Below, piece by piece: positions 9,892 to 18,641 of a DNA stretch of 64,000 nt; the first letter of the stretch is position 1; the number at the start of each line of letters is the position of its first letter. The stretch covers positions 1 to 64,000 of the forward strand of contig JAJQRF010000006.1 in assembly GCA_021228405.1 (NCBI GenBank), written 5' to 3'. This DNA is from Pyrinomonadaceae bacterium (lineage in GTDB: Bacteria; Acidobacteriota; Blastocatellia; Pyrinomonadales; Pyrinomonadaceae). The position numbers and the translations under genes were made by a program. The notes beneath the pieces were generated by a model. The model did not search any database, was not told the origin of the DNA, and worked only from the letters and a program-made list of their open reading frames with translations.

Positions 9892-9927
9892 AAAAAAAAG
9901 GACTCCAATTAAGAAGTCCTTTTTTTA
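9892..9927. terminator. Bidirectional terminator next to tRNA-Lys
   Basis: 7-bp stem AAGGACT/AGTCCTT with a 10-base loop, with an A run before and a T run after. It terminates the minus-strand tRNA gene. Confidence 0.85.
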
Positions 9928-9940
9928 TTACTTTAAGGGA

Positions 9941-10013
9941 TGAGTCGTGCAGGGATCGAACCTGCGACCCGAAGATTAAGAGTCTTCTGCTCTACCGACT
10001 GAGCTAACGACCC
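9941..10013 (-). tRNA. tRNA-Lys (anticodon CTT)
   Basis: A 73-base minus-strand cloverleaf. The acceptor stem GGGTCGT pairs with ACGACTC (one G-U). The D arm is GCTC...GAGC and the anticodon stem GAAGA/TCTTC has loop CTCTTAA, so the anticodon is CTT (plus-strand 9978-9980), reading AAG. The T arm is GCAGG-TTCGATC-CCTGC. The discriminator is A and CCA is not encoded. Confidence 0.97.
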
Positions 10014-10129
10014 GAAAGCAAATGGATTATAGCAAGAGTTAGGATTAAAGTTCAAATCTATGCAAAAATAAAGAAAGCAGTGCGTTCTAAGTTTGGCAAA
10101 AATTATAATTACAGAGAAAATAGTTAAGA

Positions 10130-11758
10130 ATGAAAGAATGCCCGAAATGTGAAAATTGCTTTGCGGACGATGTGAATTTTTGCCCGCACGACCAATCACA
10201 AACGCGCCTTACTCTTCCCGGCGATCAGCTTTTGGCAAAACGTTATTTTTTGGAAAAACGCCTCGGTCGCGGCGCGATGGGACAGGTGTATCTTGCCAGA
10301 GATAAAAAGTTCGACACGCGGCGTGTTGCCATCAAAACGGTTCGCCAGGACATTTTGAACAGTGAAGATTTGCAGGAAGGCGAAGCGATTGCGCGGTTTG
10401 AGCGCGAAGCTCAGGCGGCGGCTTCGATTCAACATCCGAACACGGTGAGTGTGACCGATTACGGCGAATCCGAAGAAGGCATTTTTTATCTCGTGATGGA
10501 ATATGTCGAGGGCGAAACACTTCACCGTTTGTTACGCCGCGAAGGGACTTTGCCCGTCAAACGCGCAGTTCGTTTGCTACGGCAGATCGCGGACGGCGTT
10601 GAAGCCGCGCACGAAGTCGGGATTTTGCACCGCGATCTGAAACCTGCCAACATTTTCATAATGTCGAAAGGCAAAGGCGACGGCTTTATCAAAGTCGGAG
10701 ATTTCGGTTTGGCGAAGATCGTCAATCAAACTGTCACCGACATCAGTTCAAATGCCACGCCTTCGTCACGCGGGATTGTCGGAACACCCGAATTTATGGC
10801 TCCCGAACAAATGCAACCCGAAATCGGAGTTGACCTTCGGGCGGATATTTATGCCCTCGGTACGATCGCTTATTTGATGCTCGGCGGAAAAACGCCTTTT
10901 ACGGGCGATCTGATGCAGCTCGTGATGCAGAAAATAATGCACAAACCCGCGCCGCTTTCCACTTTGCGAACTGATATTCCGAGCGATGTCGAGCGGGTGA
11001 TTATGAAATCACTCGAGATCGACGCGAATAATCGTCAAAAGAACGTTTCCGAATGGATCACCCAACTCGAAGAAGCCGCCGAAGATGTGTCCGAGAATTC
11101 AAAATCCGGAACTTCGCGTCTGGTGATTATGGCTCCGATCAATGCCGAAGTTTACGTGAACGACGAAAGAAAGGGAAGCATCGGAAGTTCGGGACGTTTG
11201 GTCTTGAATTCGATTCCGGCGGGTCAGCACATTTTAAGAGTTTCAAAAACGGGCGAAAAAGATGATGAACGCGTAATCGAAGTTCAGGAAGGTTCAGGCG
11301 AACAGGTGATTCAGGCGCAGTTGAAACCTTTTCAGGGAAGCCAGAGCCAGCCTTCACCGTCGCAGGGAAGCAGTAGCGGAATGGCGCAATCGAGTATTAT
11401 GCCCGGGATCGTTGCCTGCACAAACTGCAAATCGCGTTTTGCCGAAGGCGTGAAATTCTGCGGTCGCTGCGGAAATCGTTCGTTCGTCTTGGTCAGTCCG
11501 GGCGAAGCGATGCAGAATTCCTTTCCGTGTCCGCGTTGTTCGACGAGCCTTCCGCCGAACTCGAAATTTTGCGGTCGTTGCGGTTTGAGTCTAACCCAGG
11601 CACAGGCAAATCCCGCCGTAAATACGAGAGCCGTCGGCTTTATGGGCGGTGTTGCAACAAATCAGCCGCGACAGGCTGAAAAGGTTTGCCAGCGTTGCGG
11701 CGGAACCTTTCCGCCGAACATTAAATTTTGCGGTCGATGCGGCAATAGTCTACACTGA
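10130..11758 (+). CDS. Ser/Thr protein kinase with zinc ribbons and PEGA domain
   Basis: 542 residues, no membrane segment, so probably cytosolic. It opens with a zinc ribbon (C4xxC7...C18 with H20). An intact Hanks-type kinase domain follows at about 40-290: glycine loop GRGAMG 46-51, VAIK Lys69, HRD 167-169, DFG 191-193 and APE-like APEQ. Residues about 329-398 form a PEGA domain (LVIMAPINAEVYVNDE). The C terminus has three ribbons of the form CxxC...FCGRCG, starting at C430, C467 and C520. It begins a plus-strand block of four genes that share such ribbons. Targets are unknown. Catalytic activity is likely because all key residues are present. Confidence 0.93.
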   Translation: MKECPKCENCFADDVNFCPHDQSQTRLTLPGDQLLAKRYFLEKRLGRGAMGQVYLARDKKFDTRRVAIKTVRQDILNSEDLQEGEAIARFEREAQAAASIQHPNTVSVTDYGESEEGIFYLVMEYVEGETLHRLLRREGTLPVKRAVRLLRQIADGVEAAHEVGILHRDLKPANIFIMSKGKGDGFIKVGDFGLAKIVNQTVTDISSNATPSSRGIVGTPEFMAPEQMQPEIGVDLRADIYALGTIAYLMLGGKTPFTGDLMQLVMQKIMHKPAPLSTLRTDIPSDVERVIMKSLEIDANNRQKNVSEWITQLEEAAEDVSENSKSGTSRLVIMAPINAEVYVNDERKGSIGSSGRLVLNSIPAGQHILRVSKTGEKDDERVIEVQEGSGEQVIQAQLKPFQGSQSQPSPSQGSSSGMAQSSIMPGIVACTNCKSRFAEGVKFCGRCGNRSFVLVSPGEAMQNSFPCPRCSTSLPPNSKFCGRCGLSLTQAQANPAVNTRAVGFMGGVATNQPRQAEKVCQRCGGTFPPNIKFCGRCGNSLH

Positions 11759-11859
11759 TTTTCCCCTGCCGTTTTCCCGCATTTATCAATTTCAAGTTAA
11801 ATGCCGTATAATAAAATCATTAGTTGTATTTCCTTATAAAATACCAAGGAACGCAAAAA

Positions 11860-12792
11860 ATGAAAGTTTGCCCTAATTGCCAGCGCACTTATCCTGATGA
11901 CGATCTGAATTTTTGTCTTGATGACGGTTCGATTCTCACACAGACCGGCGCATATAATTCACCGCCGCCGACCGTGAAAATCAATCAGCCGCCGACGACC
12001 GCACCGAATACGAGTTTTGGCAATGAAAACCCGGGTCAATTTAGTCAATATCAACCGCAGGGTTATTCGATGCAGCCGCCAAAGTCTTCAAAAACCTGGG
12101 TTTGGGTTTTGGGAATATTAGGTTTGGCGGTCTTGATCTGCGGCGGCGGTTTTGTCGGTTTCGTCGCGTGGGTCGGCACTTTGGACACGAACACTAATCG
12201 AAATAATAATAATTCGACGATTTCAAACGTCACGAATCCGACTCCGAACGACCGCACGAGTATACAAACGATCGATCTTTCAAAATGGGTGCAGGGTGAT
12301 AATCAATACGGCATTACCGAATACAAGGGCGGTGAGTTTGTTATGAGTTCAAAGCAGAAGGGATTTTATTATGTTTTGATCGCCAAGAAAGATTACAAAA
12401 CCGAGAATGCGACCACCAGAGTCAGCGTCAGAAACGTCGATAATGCCAATACGAGTCTTGGTTTCGGTTTGGTTGTTCACAGCAATCCGACACCGCTTTT
12501 ACAGGATTACGCTTTTTTGATCGATTCGGTCAAGAAAAAATACCGCATCACTTACCACGAGCCGGGTAAGGAAAACGAGGTCACGAAATGGACGGGTTCG
12601 ACCGCGATCAAAGACGGAACTCAACAGAATATCCTCGAAGTCCGTGATGCCGACGGCAAGATGGATTTTTACATCAATGGAACTTTCATCACGTCGGTGC
12701 GTAATGTTTACGGGTATAAGGACGGCGTTGCCGGGATTTATTCGGGTGATAAAGTAAATATTGCCTTTTCAGGTTTTCAGATAAGCAGATAA
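11860..12792 (+). CDS. Zinc-ribbon membrane protein with LamG-like extracytoplasmic domain
   Basis: 310 residues from the ATG at 11860, chosen because AAGGA lies nine bases upstream and because the protein then starts directly with its ribbon. The N-terminal ribbon is MKVCPNCQRTYPDDDLNFC. A Pro/Gln-rich linker (about 30-80) leads to one membrane helix (WVWVLGILGLAVLICGGGF). After a polar linker, the last 170 residues look like a beta-sandwich of the LamG / DUF1080 type (GFGLVVHSNP, YRITYHEPG, MDFYINGTFI). The topology implied is ribbon inside, sugar- or ligand-binding domain outside. It lies between two kinase genes, which suggests a role as sensor or adaptor; this is inference. Confidence 0.75.
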   Translation: MKVCPNCQRTYPDDDLNFCLDDGSILTQTGAYNSPPPTVKINQPPTTAPNTSFGNENPGQFSQYQPQGYSMQPPKSSKTWVWVLGILGLAVLICGGGFVGFVAWVGTLDTNTNRNNNNSTISNVTNPTPNDRTSIQTIDLSKWVQGDNQYGITEYKGGEFVMSSKQKGFYYVLIAKKDYKTENATTRVSVRNVDNANTSLGFGLVVHSNPTPLLQDYAFLIDSVKKKYRITYHEPGKENEVTKWTGSTAIKDGTQQNILEVRDADGKMDFYINGTFITSVRNVYGYKDGVAGIYSGDKVNIAFSGFQISR

Positions 12793-12811
12793 CTCAAACT
12801 ATTAATATCCT

Positions 12812-13309
12812 ATGAAGGTTTGTCCAAAATGTAACCAAACTTATACAGACGAAAATCTGAATTTTTGTTTGAACGACGGCGAATTTTTAATGCAGAAGGC
12901 GGACGATGCGCCGCCGACCATTTTGATGAACGAGCCGCGCGTCACGAACCAGACTAAATGGCAGACACCGCCTTATCAACCGCCCGCGACCTGGCAAAAT
13001 CAGCCGCAGGGAATGCAGAATCAGCAATTCGGCTCAAGTTTGATGGTAAACAAACAAGATCAAACCCTGCCGATTGTTTCTTTGGTTTTAGGTGTGCTAA
13101 GTTGGATTTTAATATGCTGTTACGGCGGGTTTTGGTTGGGAATTCCCGCCGTTATCGTCGGCTATCTCGGGATGGTGAACGCCGATAAAAACCCGAACCG
13201 CTACACCGGGAAAGGTATGGCGATTGCCGGGATGATAATCGGCGGCGTGAGTCTGCTGGCGGCAATCGTGATTTTGATATTGGGTGTGATAGGAAACTTA
13301 GGAAGATAG
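12812..13309 (+). CDS. Zinc-ribbon DUF4190-like membrane protein
   Basis: 165 residues. It starts with a ribbon (MKVCPKCNQTYTDENLNFC) almost the same as the one in the preceding protein. A Pro/Gln-rich linker follows, then a DUF4190-like pair of membrane helices (PIVSLVLGVLSWILICCYG and MAIAGMIIGGVSLLAAIVIL). The gene lies 19 bp after its neighbour and 22 bp before the FHA kinase, so co-transcription is likely. Function is unknown. Confidence 0.75.
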   Translation: MKVCPKCNQTYTDENLNFCLNDGEFLMQKADDAPPTILMNEPRVTNQTKWQTPPYQPPATWQNQPQGMQNQQFGSSLMVNKQDQTLPIVSLVLGVLSWILICCYGGFWLGIPAVIVGYLGMVNADKNPNRYTGKGMAIAGMIIGGVSLLAAIVILILGVIGNLGR

Positions 13310-13331
13310 AATTCTCTATAAAATTATTTAG

Positions 13332-14648
13332 ATGCGTGTAACACTGCGCGTGGTGGCGGGTCCTCAAACGGGGCGCGTTTTCACGTTTGACCAACACGAA
13401 ACTTTTATGATCGGGCGAAGCGAAGATTCACATTTTTGCTTGCCGCACGACCGTTTTTTTTCAAGGCATCACTGCATTTTGGAAATTGCGCCGCCCCAAA
13501 CCTTTTTACGCGATCTCGGTTCGACGAACGGCACCTTTGTAAATGGGATTCGCGTCGAAACCGCGCATCTCAAGAACGGCGACCGCATTCAGGGCGGTGA
13601 AACCGTTCTCGAAGTCGAAGTTACCGCCGATCAATCCGATATTCATTCATCGATTCCGCAATATCAGGTGCACACCGAGCCTTCGCTCGTGACGATCCAG
13701 TGTTTGAACTGCGGAATTCCGTCGCAGGCGGAAGTTTCCAAACCCGATGCAAAACTTTCATACGTTTGCGATAACTGCCGCGAAATTCTGAAGAAAAATC
13801 CGCAACCGATTCCGGGTTATCAGATGATCCGCGTGCTCGGACAGGGCGGAATGGGCAGTGTGATGCTGGCGCGGGCGGTCAAAGACGGTCGTCCGGTGGC
13901 GATCAAAACGCTTTTGCCCGAAGTTGCGGTCAGCGAACAATCGCTGGCGCGTTTTATGCGCGAGATCGAAGTTTCGGCAACCTTACAGCATCCGAACATC
14001 GTCAGCTATCTGGAACACGGAACACATAACGGCATAGTTTATCTGGTGACGGAATTTGTGAGCGGGATGGATGCTTCAAAACTGGCAAAGCACCGCGGCG
14101 GAAAGTTGAGTTATCAGGAAGTCGTCAAGATCATCGAGCAGACGCTTGCCGCGCTCGACTTTGCGCATAATCTCGGTTTCGTACACCGCGACATCAAAGA
14201 GCAGAACATTTTAGTTGAGGGAAATTTCCCGAATTACCGCGCCAAACTGACCGATTTCGGCTTGGCAAAAAGCTTCAAACAAACGGGAATGAGCGGCGTG
14301 ACGATGGTTGGTGACGTGGCGGGAACGATCGCATATATGCCGCCCGAACAGGTCAGAGATTTCAAGGAAGTTCGCCCGCCGTCCGATATTTACGCGGTCG
14401 GAATGACGGCTTACAGTCTTTTGACCGGTGCTCACGCGCTCGACATCAGCCCGCGCGCAGGAATTTCCGAAACGGTCAAGGCAATTTTTGAAAAACCGAT
14501 CATCCCGATCGTGCAGAGAATTCCCGAGATACCGATTCGTGTTTCCGCCGTTATCGAAACGGCAATCGCCAAACAGGTCGAACTCCGCTGGCGCACCGCC
14601 GGAGAAATGCGTGAGGCACTTTTACGTGCCGTTTCGGAGTTTAGATAA
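13332..14648 (+). CDS. FHA-domain Ser/Thr protein kinase
   Basis: 438 residues with three parts in order. An FHA phosphothreonine-binding domain (about 5-95) has the signature residues GRS 28-30, SRHH 44-47 and GSTNGT 63-68. A zinc ribbon has C124, C127, C146 and C149. A Hanks kinase domain (about 162-437) has the glycine loop GQGGMG 170-175, Lys192, HRD 285-287 and DFG 308-310. No membrane segment is visible. An FHA domain fused N-terminally to a kinase is uncommon. It could let the kinase dock on its own or another kinase's phosphorylated form. It is last in the four-gene ribbon block and is followed by a terminator. No strong ribosome-binding site precedes the ATG. Confidence 0.93.
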   Translation: MRVTLRVVAGPQTGRVFTFDQHETFMIGRSEDSHFCLPHDRFFSRHHCILEIAPPQTFLRDLGSTNGTFVNGIRVETAHLKNGDRIQGGETVLEVEVTADQSDIHSSIPQYQVHTEPSLVTIQCLNCGIPSQAEVSKPDAKLSYVCDNCREILKKNPQPIPGYQMIRVLGQGGMGSVMLARAVKDGRPVAIKTLLPEVAVSEQSLARFMREIEVSATLQHPNIVSYLEHGTHNGIVYLVTEFVSGMDASKLAKHRGGKLSYQEVVKIIEQTLAALDFAHNLGFVHRDIKEQNILVEGNFPNYRAKLTDFGLAKSFKQTGMSGVTMVGDVAGTIAYMPPEQVRDFKEVRPPSDIYAVGMTAYSLLTGAHALDISPRAGISETVKAIFEKPIIPIVQRIPEIPIRVSAVIETAIAKQVELRWRTAGEMREALLRAVSEFR

Positions 14649-14675
14649 AGTTTCAAACAAATTGTGCCTGAAAAG

Positions 14676-14708
14676 AGAATTCCGAATTTTAATCGGGATT
14701 CTTTTTTT
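14676..14708 (+). terminator. Rho-independent terminator after FHA kinase
   Basis: 10-bp stem AGAATTCCGA/TCGGGATTCT with one G-T pair, then a T run. Confidence 0.8.
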
Positions 14709-14830
14709 ATGACCGAATGCGGCATATGCTGATTAAAAAAGTTTGCGTTCGACGGAAATTCAAGGACAAATATGAGCAACAAAATCAAGAAATTGTCCTC
14801 AAATTGAAATATCAGTTACTAAATGAACTT

Positions 14831-15010
14831 TACAGAATCAAAATGACCATTGCACAGTCCAGATGAAAACGCCATAGTCCAGATGAAAACGCCGTAGTCT
14901 ATATGAAAACAGCACAGTCCAGATGAAAACGCCACAGTCCATATGATCTTTGTATAGTCCAAATGAAAACGGCACAGTCTAAACGACAATGCAGTTGTCC
15001 AAAATAACGA
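14831..15010. repeat. Tandem array 1: nine degenerate 20-bp units
   Basis: Nine consecutive units keep an exact 20-bp period. Typical unit: GCCACAGTCCAGATGAAAAC. Positions AGTC and ATGAAAAC are best kept. The outer units have diverged. It lies between the convergent ends of the FHA kinase and the M28 peptidase gene. Twenty is not a multiple of three, so this is not a coding repeat. The unit shares the core GAAA-N-CG with arrays 2 and 3. Confidence 0.9.
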
Positions 15011-15082
15011 CTGCATTTCACAATTGTATTAAATTTCATAATTTTTGGAGATATAAACGGATTCGCCCCAAAATTATGAAAT
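14989..15082. repeat. Two inverted repeats closing array 1
   Basis: The first has 10-bp arms ATGCAGTTGT / ACGACTGCAT (14989-14998 and 15007-15016, one G-T pair) and overlaps the last array unit. The second has perfect 13-bp arms ATTTCATAATTTT / AAAATTATGAAAT (15033-15045 and 15070-15082) with a 24-base loop. Neither carries a T run typical of a terminator. Confidence 0.8.
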
Positions 15083-15116
15083 CGTGAAGTAATTAGGTGT
15101 AAAGCGGATTTATAGT

Positions 15117-15159
15117 AAAAGAAGTGCGGATGATTTGATCGTCATCCGCACTTCTTTTT
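15117..15159. terminator. Terminator of the M28 peptidase gene
   Basis: Perfect 15-bp stem AAGAAGTGCGGATGA/TCATCCGCACTTCTT (15119-15133, 15142-15156) with an 8-base loop. It has T-rich tails on both strands, so it can act for the minus-strand gene and against read-through from the left. Confidence 0.88.
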
Positions 15160-15176
15160 GGAAAATTGCCAGGTGT

Positions 15177-17252
15177 TTATTGCTGAAAAGCCGCCGTTGT
15201 CGGGATGTCGGTCGAAGTTCCGAACGACGAGAACGAAAGACTTCCGTTTGAACTGTTGATGATATACCAGGTTCCGTTTGACGGTCGGAAAACCGCAACA
15301 TCGTCTTTTCCGTCGCCGTCAAAATCTCCGGCGGCGGGTTTATCGGTCGCGTTTCCGAATGCGACTGCCGCAAATCCGGCGGTCGAACGCATCTGATACC
15401 AGTTTCCGTCGCGGTAAACCGAAATATCCGTTTTGTTGTCGCCGTCGAAATCGACTGCCACGGGTTTATCGGTCGCCGTTCCGAAGGCAACTGCCTTGAA
15501 ACCTTGCTGTGACTGCAAAATATACCAGTTTCCGTTACGATACACGGCAACGTCGGCTTTATTGTCGCCGTCGTAATCGGCGGCGACGGGCTTGTCGGTC
15601 GCAATACCGAAATTGACCGCTGCGAAACCTTCGGTCGATTTAAGCAGATACCACGCGCCGTTCGACGGGCGGAAAACCGCAATGTCGGCTTTACCGTCGC
15701 CGTCAAAATCTTCGGGTTGCGGAATGTCGCCCGCCGTTCCGAACGAAACAGCCGAAAATCCTGCCGTTGAACGGTTCAGATACCAATTGCCGTCACGGAA
15801 AACCGCAACGTCGGTTTTGCCGTCGCCGTCGTAATCGGCGGGAACGATCTTGTCGGTCGCGTTTCCGAATGCGACTGCCGCGAATCCGGCGGTCGAACGG
15901 TTCAGATACCAATTGCCGTTATCGGGACGAAACACCGAAACATCGGTTTTTGAATCGCCGTCATAATCCATCCGGGCACGCGTCGGAGCGGCGGAAACGA
16001 TCGAACCTTTCGCCAGTTCGCCGACATAAGAAAGCGCGAGCTTGGCAAATTTGACGGCGTGGTTGGCGTTGCTTCCGCTTTGTGCGAGCGTGTCGTTGGC
16101 GGAATGGATAAACGGATTATCTTCGGAAATACCCGAAGCAAAACGCGCCTCGAACGGCATCGAAGCCGGAAATCCTTTATTAAACCAAGAAGCGTGATCG
16201 GAGCAAGCGTAACCGCACCTGCCGTTCGCCGCATCGTTCGTAACACTCAAAGTCGGCTGATAGGTCGTGACGAGATTGGCAATGAACTGATTCTGCGCCG
16301 CATTCGTGAAATCGTTTATCAGAACGATGTCAACGAGTGAGCCTTTATAATTCGTCATATCCAACTGCATCACGCCGACGACATTTACGCCGCGCGTTTG
16401 ATGATCGGTTGCAATCGCATTCGAGCCGCGAAGCCCGACTTCTTCAGCCGCGTAAGCCATAAATTTGACGGTTCTTTGCGGTCGGAAATTTTTTGCCATC
16501 AAAACCCTGATCGTTTCCGTGATCGTCGCAATTCCCGAAGCGTCGTCGTCCGCACCCGGCGCGTTCAATGTCGCGCCGCCCGTGTTGATCGAATCCTGAT
16601 GACCGCCGATGACGACGACTTCGCTCGGCAAAGTCGTGCCCTGAATGGTCATAATGATCGAAGGTTGCGGCGAAGTTGCGGTCGGGTGCGTGAAAAATTC
16701 GACCGTCACATCACTGCGTCCGGCGGCTAATGCCGTCCATTTGTCTTTGATCCAGTTTGCCGAATTCGTTCCGCTCGTTTGATTGTAACGACGGTTCGGG
16801 AAAGCGGCGAGATCGACGATCACCTGTCTGAGCGTCGGTTCCTGCACGTCGGCGAGCAAGGGCGTAACGTTCGAGGCGTTGTTGATCGTGTAATCGACCA
16901 GATTTTCGGTCGTTCGCGCACTAAGGGTTTCGCTGATCGATTGAACGGCTTGTTCGTATCGGTCAAACGACATAAAGCCCGAACATTTGTGATATTCGTG
17001 GTGCATTTCCCGCGAAAGATCGAGAATCTGCAGTTCGTCGGCTTTGATGATCGCCAGCCCGTCGCGGACTTCGACGACCTCGAAATTAAACTTTCCGTTG
17101 CTGTCGATGGTTTTCAATTCGTTTTCATCGATAGTTACCCAGAAAATCGGGCGTTCTGCGGTCGCATTAAATTGTTTGGTCGCAAAAAAAACAAATACGA
17201 AAAGACAGACTACACTGGCACAAATGGCAGTAAATTTAAAGAATTTAGACAA
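15177..17252 (-). CDS. Exported M28 zinc aminopeptidase with FG-GAP repeats
   Basis: 691 residues. The signal-anchor is at about 5-24. The M28 peptidase domain (about 135-415) has all metal and catalytic residues by motif: H218 in GGHQDS, D235 in PGADDD, E270/E271 in AAEEVG, D298 and H383 in FIHSANDT. A C346/C350 pair in CGYAC matches the disulfide of Vibrio-type leucyl aminopeptidase. After this come about seven FG-GAP/VCBS units with DxDGDGKxD and GNWY. It probably hydrolyses N-terminal residues of peptides outside the cell. The start is a TTG preceded by GGAGG (17258-17262) at 5-base spacing; no ATG fits better. Confidence 0.93.
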   Translation of the reverse strand: MSKFFKFTAICASVVCLFVFVFFATKQFNATAERPIFWVTIDENELKTIDSNGKFNFEVVEVRDGLAIIKADELQILDLSREMHHEYHKCSGFMSFDRYEQAVQSISETLSARTTENLVDYTINNASNVTPLLADVQEPTLRQVIVDLAAFPNRRYNQTSGTNSANWIKDKWTALAAGRSDVTVEFFTHPTATSPQPSIIMTIQGTTLPSEVVVIGGHQDSINTGGATLNAPGADDDASGIATITETIRVLMAKNFRPQRTVKFMAYAAEEVGLRGSNAIATDHQTRGVNVVGVMQLDMTNYKGSLVDIVLINDFTNAAQNQFIANLVTTYQPTLSVTNDAANGRCGYACSDHASWFNKGFPASMPFEARFASGISEDNPFIHSANDTLAQSGSNANHAVKFAKLALSYVGELAKGSIVSAAPTRARMDYDGDSKTDVSVFRPDNGNWYLNRSTAGFAAVAFGNATDKIVPADYDGDGKTDVAVFRDGNWYLNRSTAGFSAVSFGTAGDIPQPEDFDGDGKADIAVFRPSNGAWYLLKSTEGFAAVNFGIATDKPVAADYDGDNKADVAVYRNGNWYILQSQQGFKAVAFGTATDKPVAVDFDGDNKTDISVYRDGNWYQMRSTAGFAAVAFGNATDKPAAGDFDGDGKDDVAVFRPSNGTWYIINSSNGSLSFSSFGTSTDIPTTAAFQQ

Positions 17253-17262
17253 AATAACCTCC
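17250..17262 (-). promoter_or_regulatory. Strong Shine-Dalgarno with TTG start
   Basis: GGAGG at 17258-17262 on the minus strand sits five bases before TTG at 17252-17250. It decides the start of the M28 gene. A strong site with a weak start codon may tune expression. Confidence 0.75.
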
Positions 17263-17349
17263 GGTCGTTTGGGGCAACTATTTAATTTATTGGGTTTTAT
17301 AACGGGATTGCAAAGATGAACAATACACCAAATAAGGCTTTAAAACAAG

Positions 17350-18636
17350 CTAACTCGTTGGCAGAAAGGTTTTTGCCGAAAATATCAAACCGACCAAAAC
17401 CCACAAATGACGCGCATCTTCAAACGAACCCGTCAAGCCTTGATAAAGAAACGCGCAGACGAACGCCGCCGCTAATAAATAAAAAATAAATGATGAGCGG
17501 TAATTTCCAATAAAGCGTTTAGAAAATACTTGTTTGAGAATATAAAAGACGAGAATCGTAAATGAGATCAAACCGAAAATCCCGTTTTGTCCCGCGACGC
17601 TCAGAAAAATATTATGCGCGTCGGTCAAATAGGCGCTTGAACCGTCGGTGTTTTGAAAATTTACGCGGCAAACTTCCTGTCCGAGTCCGGTTCCGTTGAA
17701 AAAATTCGCGGAAATCGTCTGCAAAGTTTCCGTCCAGATCATCAATCTGCCCGAAGGATATAGTTCAAAGCCGAGAAAATTAAAGGTAAAAGGCGCGGTC
17801 GGATGCGGCTGTAAGGCGATAAAATTGATAAAAAACAACACTGCCGCCGCAACGATTCCGCCGACCAATGCCGATCTTGCGAGAAGTTTCCGGTTCTCTT
17901 TCAACAGAAGCCAAAACCAAATCGCAAATGCCAAAATAATTCCGCCAATGCCCGATGAGATCGTGAAAATCGCGCAGATCGTCGACAAAATCAACAAAAC
18001 CCGGAATACGAACGGGCGCAATATTTTCAATTTTTCGGCGATAAACAAAAAGCAAAGGCTAACATTCAGATAATTGCAAAACATACTCGCCGAACCGAAT
18101 GTTGAGGTAAGACGCGGATAGTTTCCGACCGGAACCGCGCCGAAAATGGAGTTTGTATATTGCAGAAGAAAATTGTCGCGGTCGAAATAGAATAGAAAAA
18201 TCGTAAGTAAACCGATAAAAATCGTCACGGTCGTGCCATAAAGCCAGATTTTGATTAATTTTCTGAATCTCGTTTCGGAATTAACCAGATTGAAGGTCAA
18301 AACCGACAAACTCAAAATATAAAATTCGCCCGCAAGCTTGATAAAACTCTGTTTCGGATTGATTGAAAACATCGAAGAAATCAGCATCGAAAGAAAATAA
18401 AACAGCAGGAACCAATAAAAATTGTGCCATTTAAAAGACACGATGCGGAGAAAAACAATGACGGCGAATGTAATAAAGACTATCGGAAAAATAAAGTCGG
18501 TCGAAGAAAATCGCAGGTTTTGATAATAGAAAAACGGCTGCATTAAAGACAGCGAAAATATTAATACCAGAAACAATTTCCAAAGAAAATTCGGAAGTTT
18601 TGACTGATATTTTTTAAACCAAACTTCATCTGTCAT
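17350..18636 (-). CDS. O-antigen ligase / Wzy-like polysaccharide membrane protein
   Basis: 428 residues with about 10-12 membrane helices and a large periplasmic loop between about residues 270 and 340 (YPSGRLMIWTETLQTI, NFFNGTGLGQEV, DAHNIFLSVAGQNGIFGL). The conserved GR.MIW and DAHN(I/L)FL patterns are characteristic of the WaaL/Wzy ligase-polymerase family, which transfers or polymerises lipid-linked glycans at the periplasmic face. It starts 5 bp after the amidase-like gene, so the two are probably one transcript. Ligase and polymerase cannot be told apart from sequence alone. Confidence 0.82.
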   Translation of the reverse strand: MTDEVWFKKYQSKLPNFLWKLFLVLIFSLSLMQPFFYYQNLRFSSTDFIFPIVFITFAVIVFLRIVSFKWHNFYWFLLFYFLSMLISSMFSINPKQSFIKLAGEFYILSLSVLTFNLVNSETRFRKLIKIWLYGTTVTIFIGLLTIFLFYFDRDNFLLQYTNSIFGAVPVGNYPRLTSTFGSASMFCNYLNVSLCFLFIAEKLKILRPFVFRVLLILSTICAIFTISSGIGGIILAFAIWFWLLLKENRKLLARSALVGGIVAAAVLFFINFIALQPHPTAPFTFNFLGFELYPSGRLMIWTETLQTISANFFNGTGLGQEVCRVNFQNTDGSSAYLTDAHNIFLSVAGQNGIFGLISFTILVFYILKQVFSKRFIGNYRSSFIFYLLAAAFVCAFLYQGLTGSFEDARHLWVLVGLIFSAKTFLPTS

Positions 18637-18641
18637 ATCAT

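Noticed and set aside
9461-9940. Cobalamin or cyclic-di-GMP riboswitch before the c-heme gene
   Set aside because: Short GC-rich blocks look suggestive, but the conserved cores of these classes are not found in order on either strand.
14819-15016. 65-residue minus-strand frame across array 1
   Set aside because: The 20-bp period is not a multiple of three and there is no ribosome-binding site; the frame is chance.
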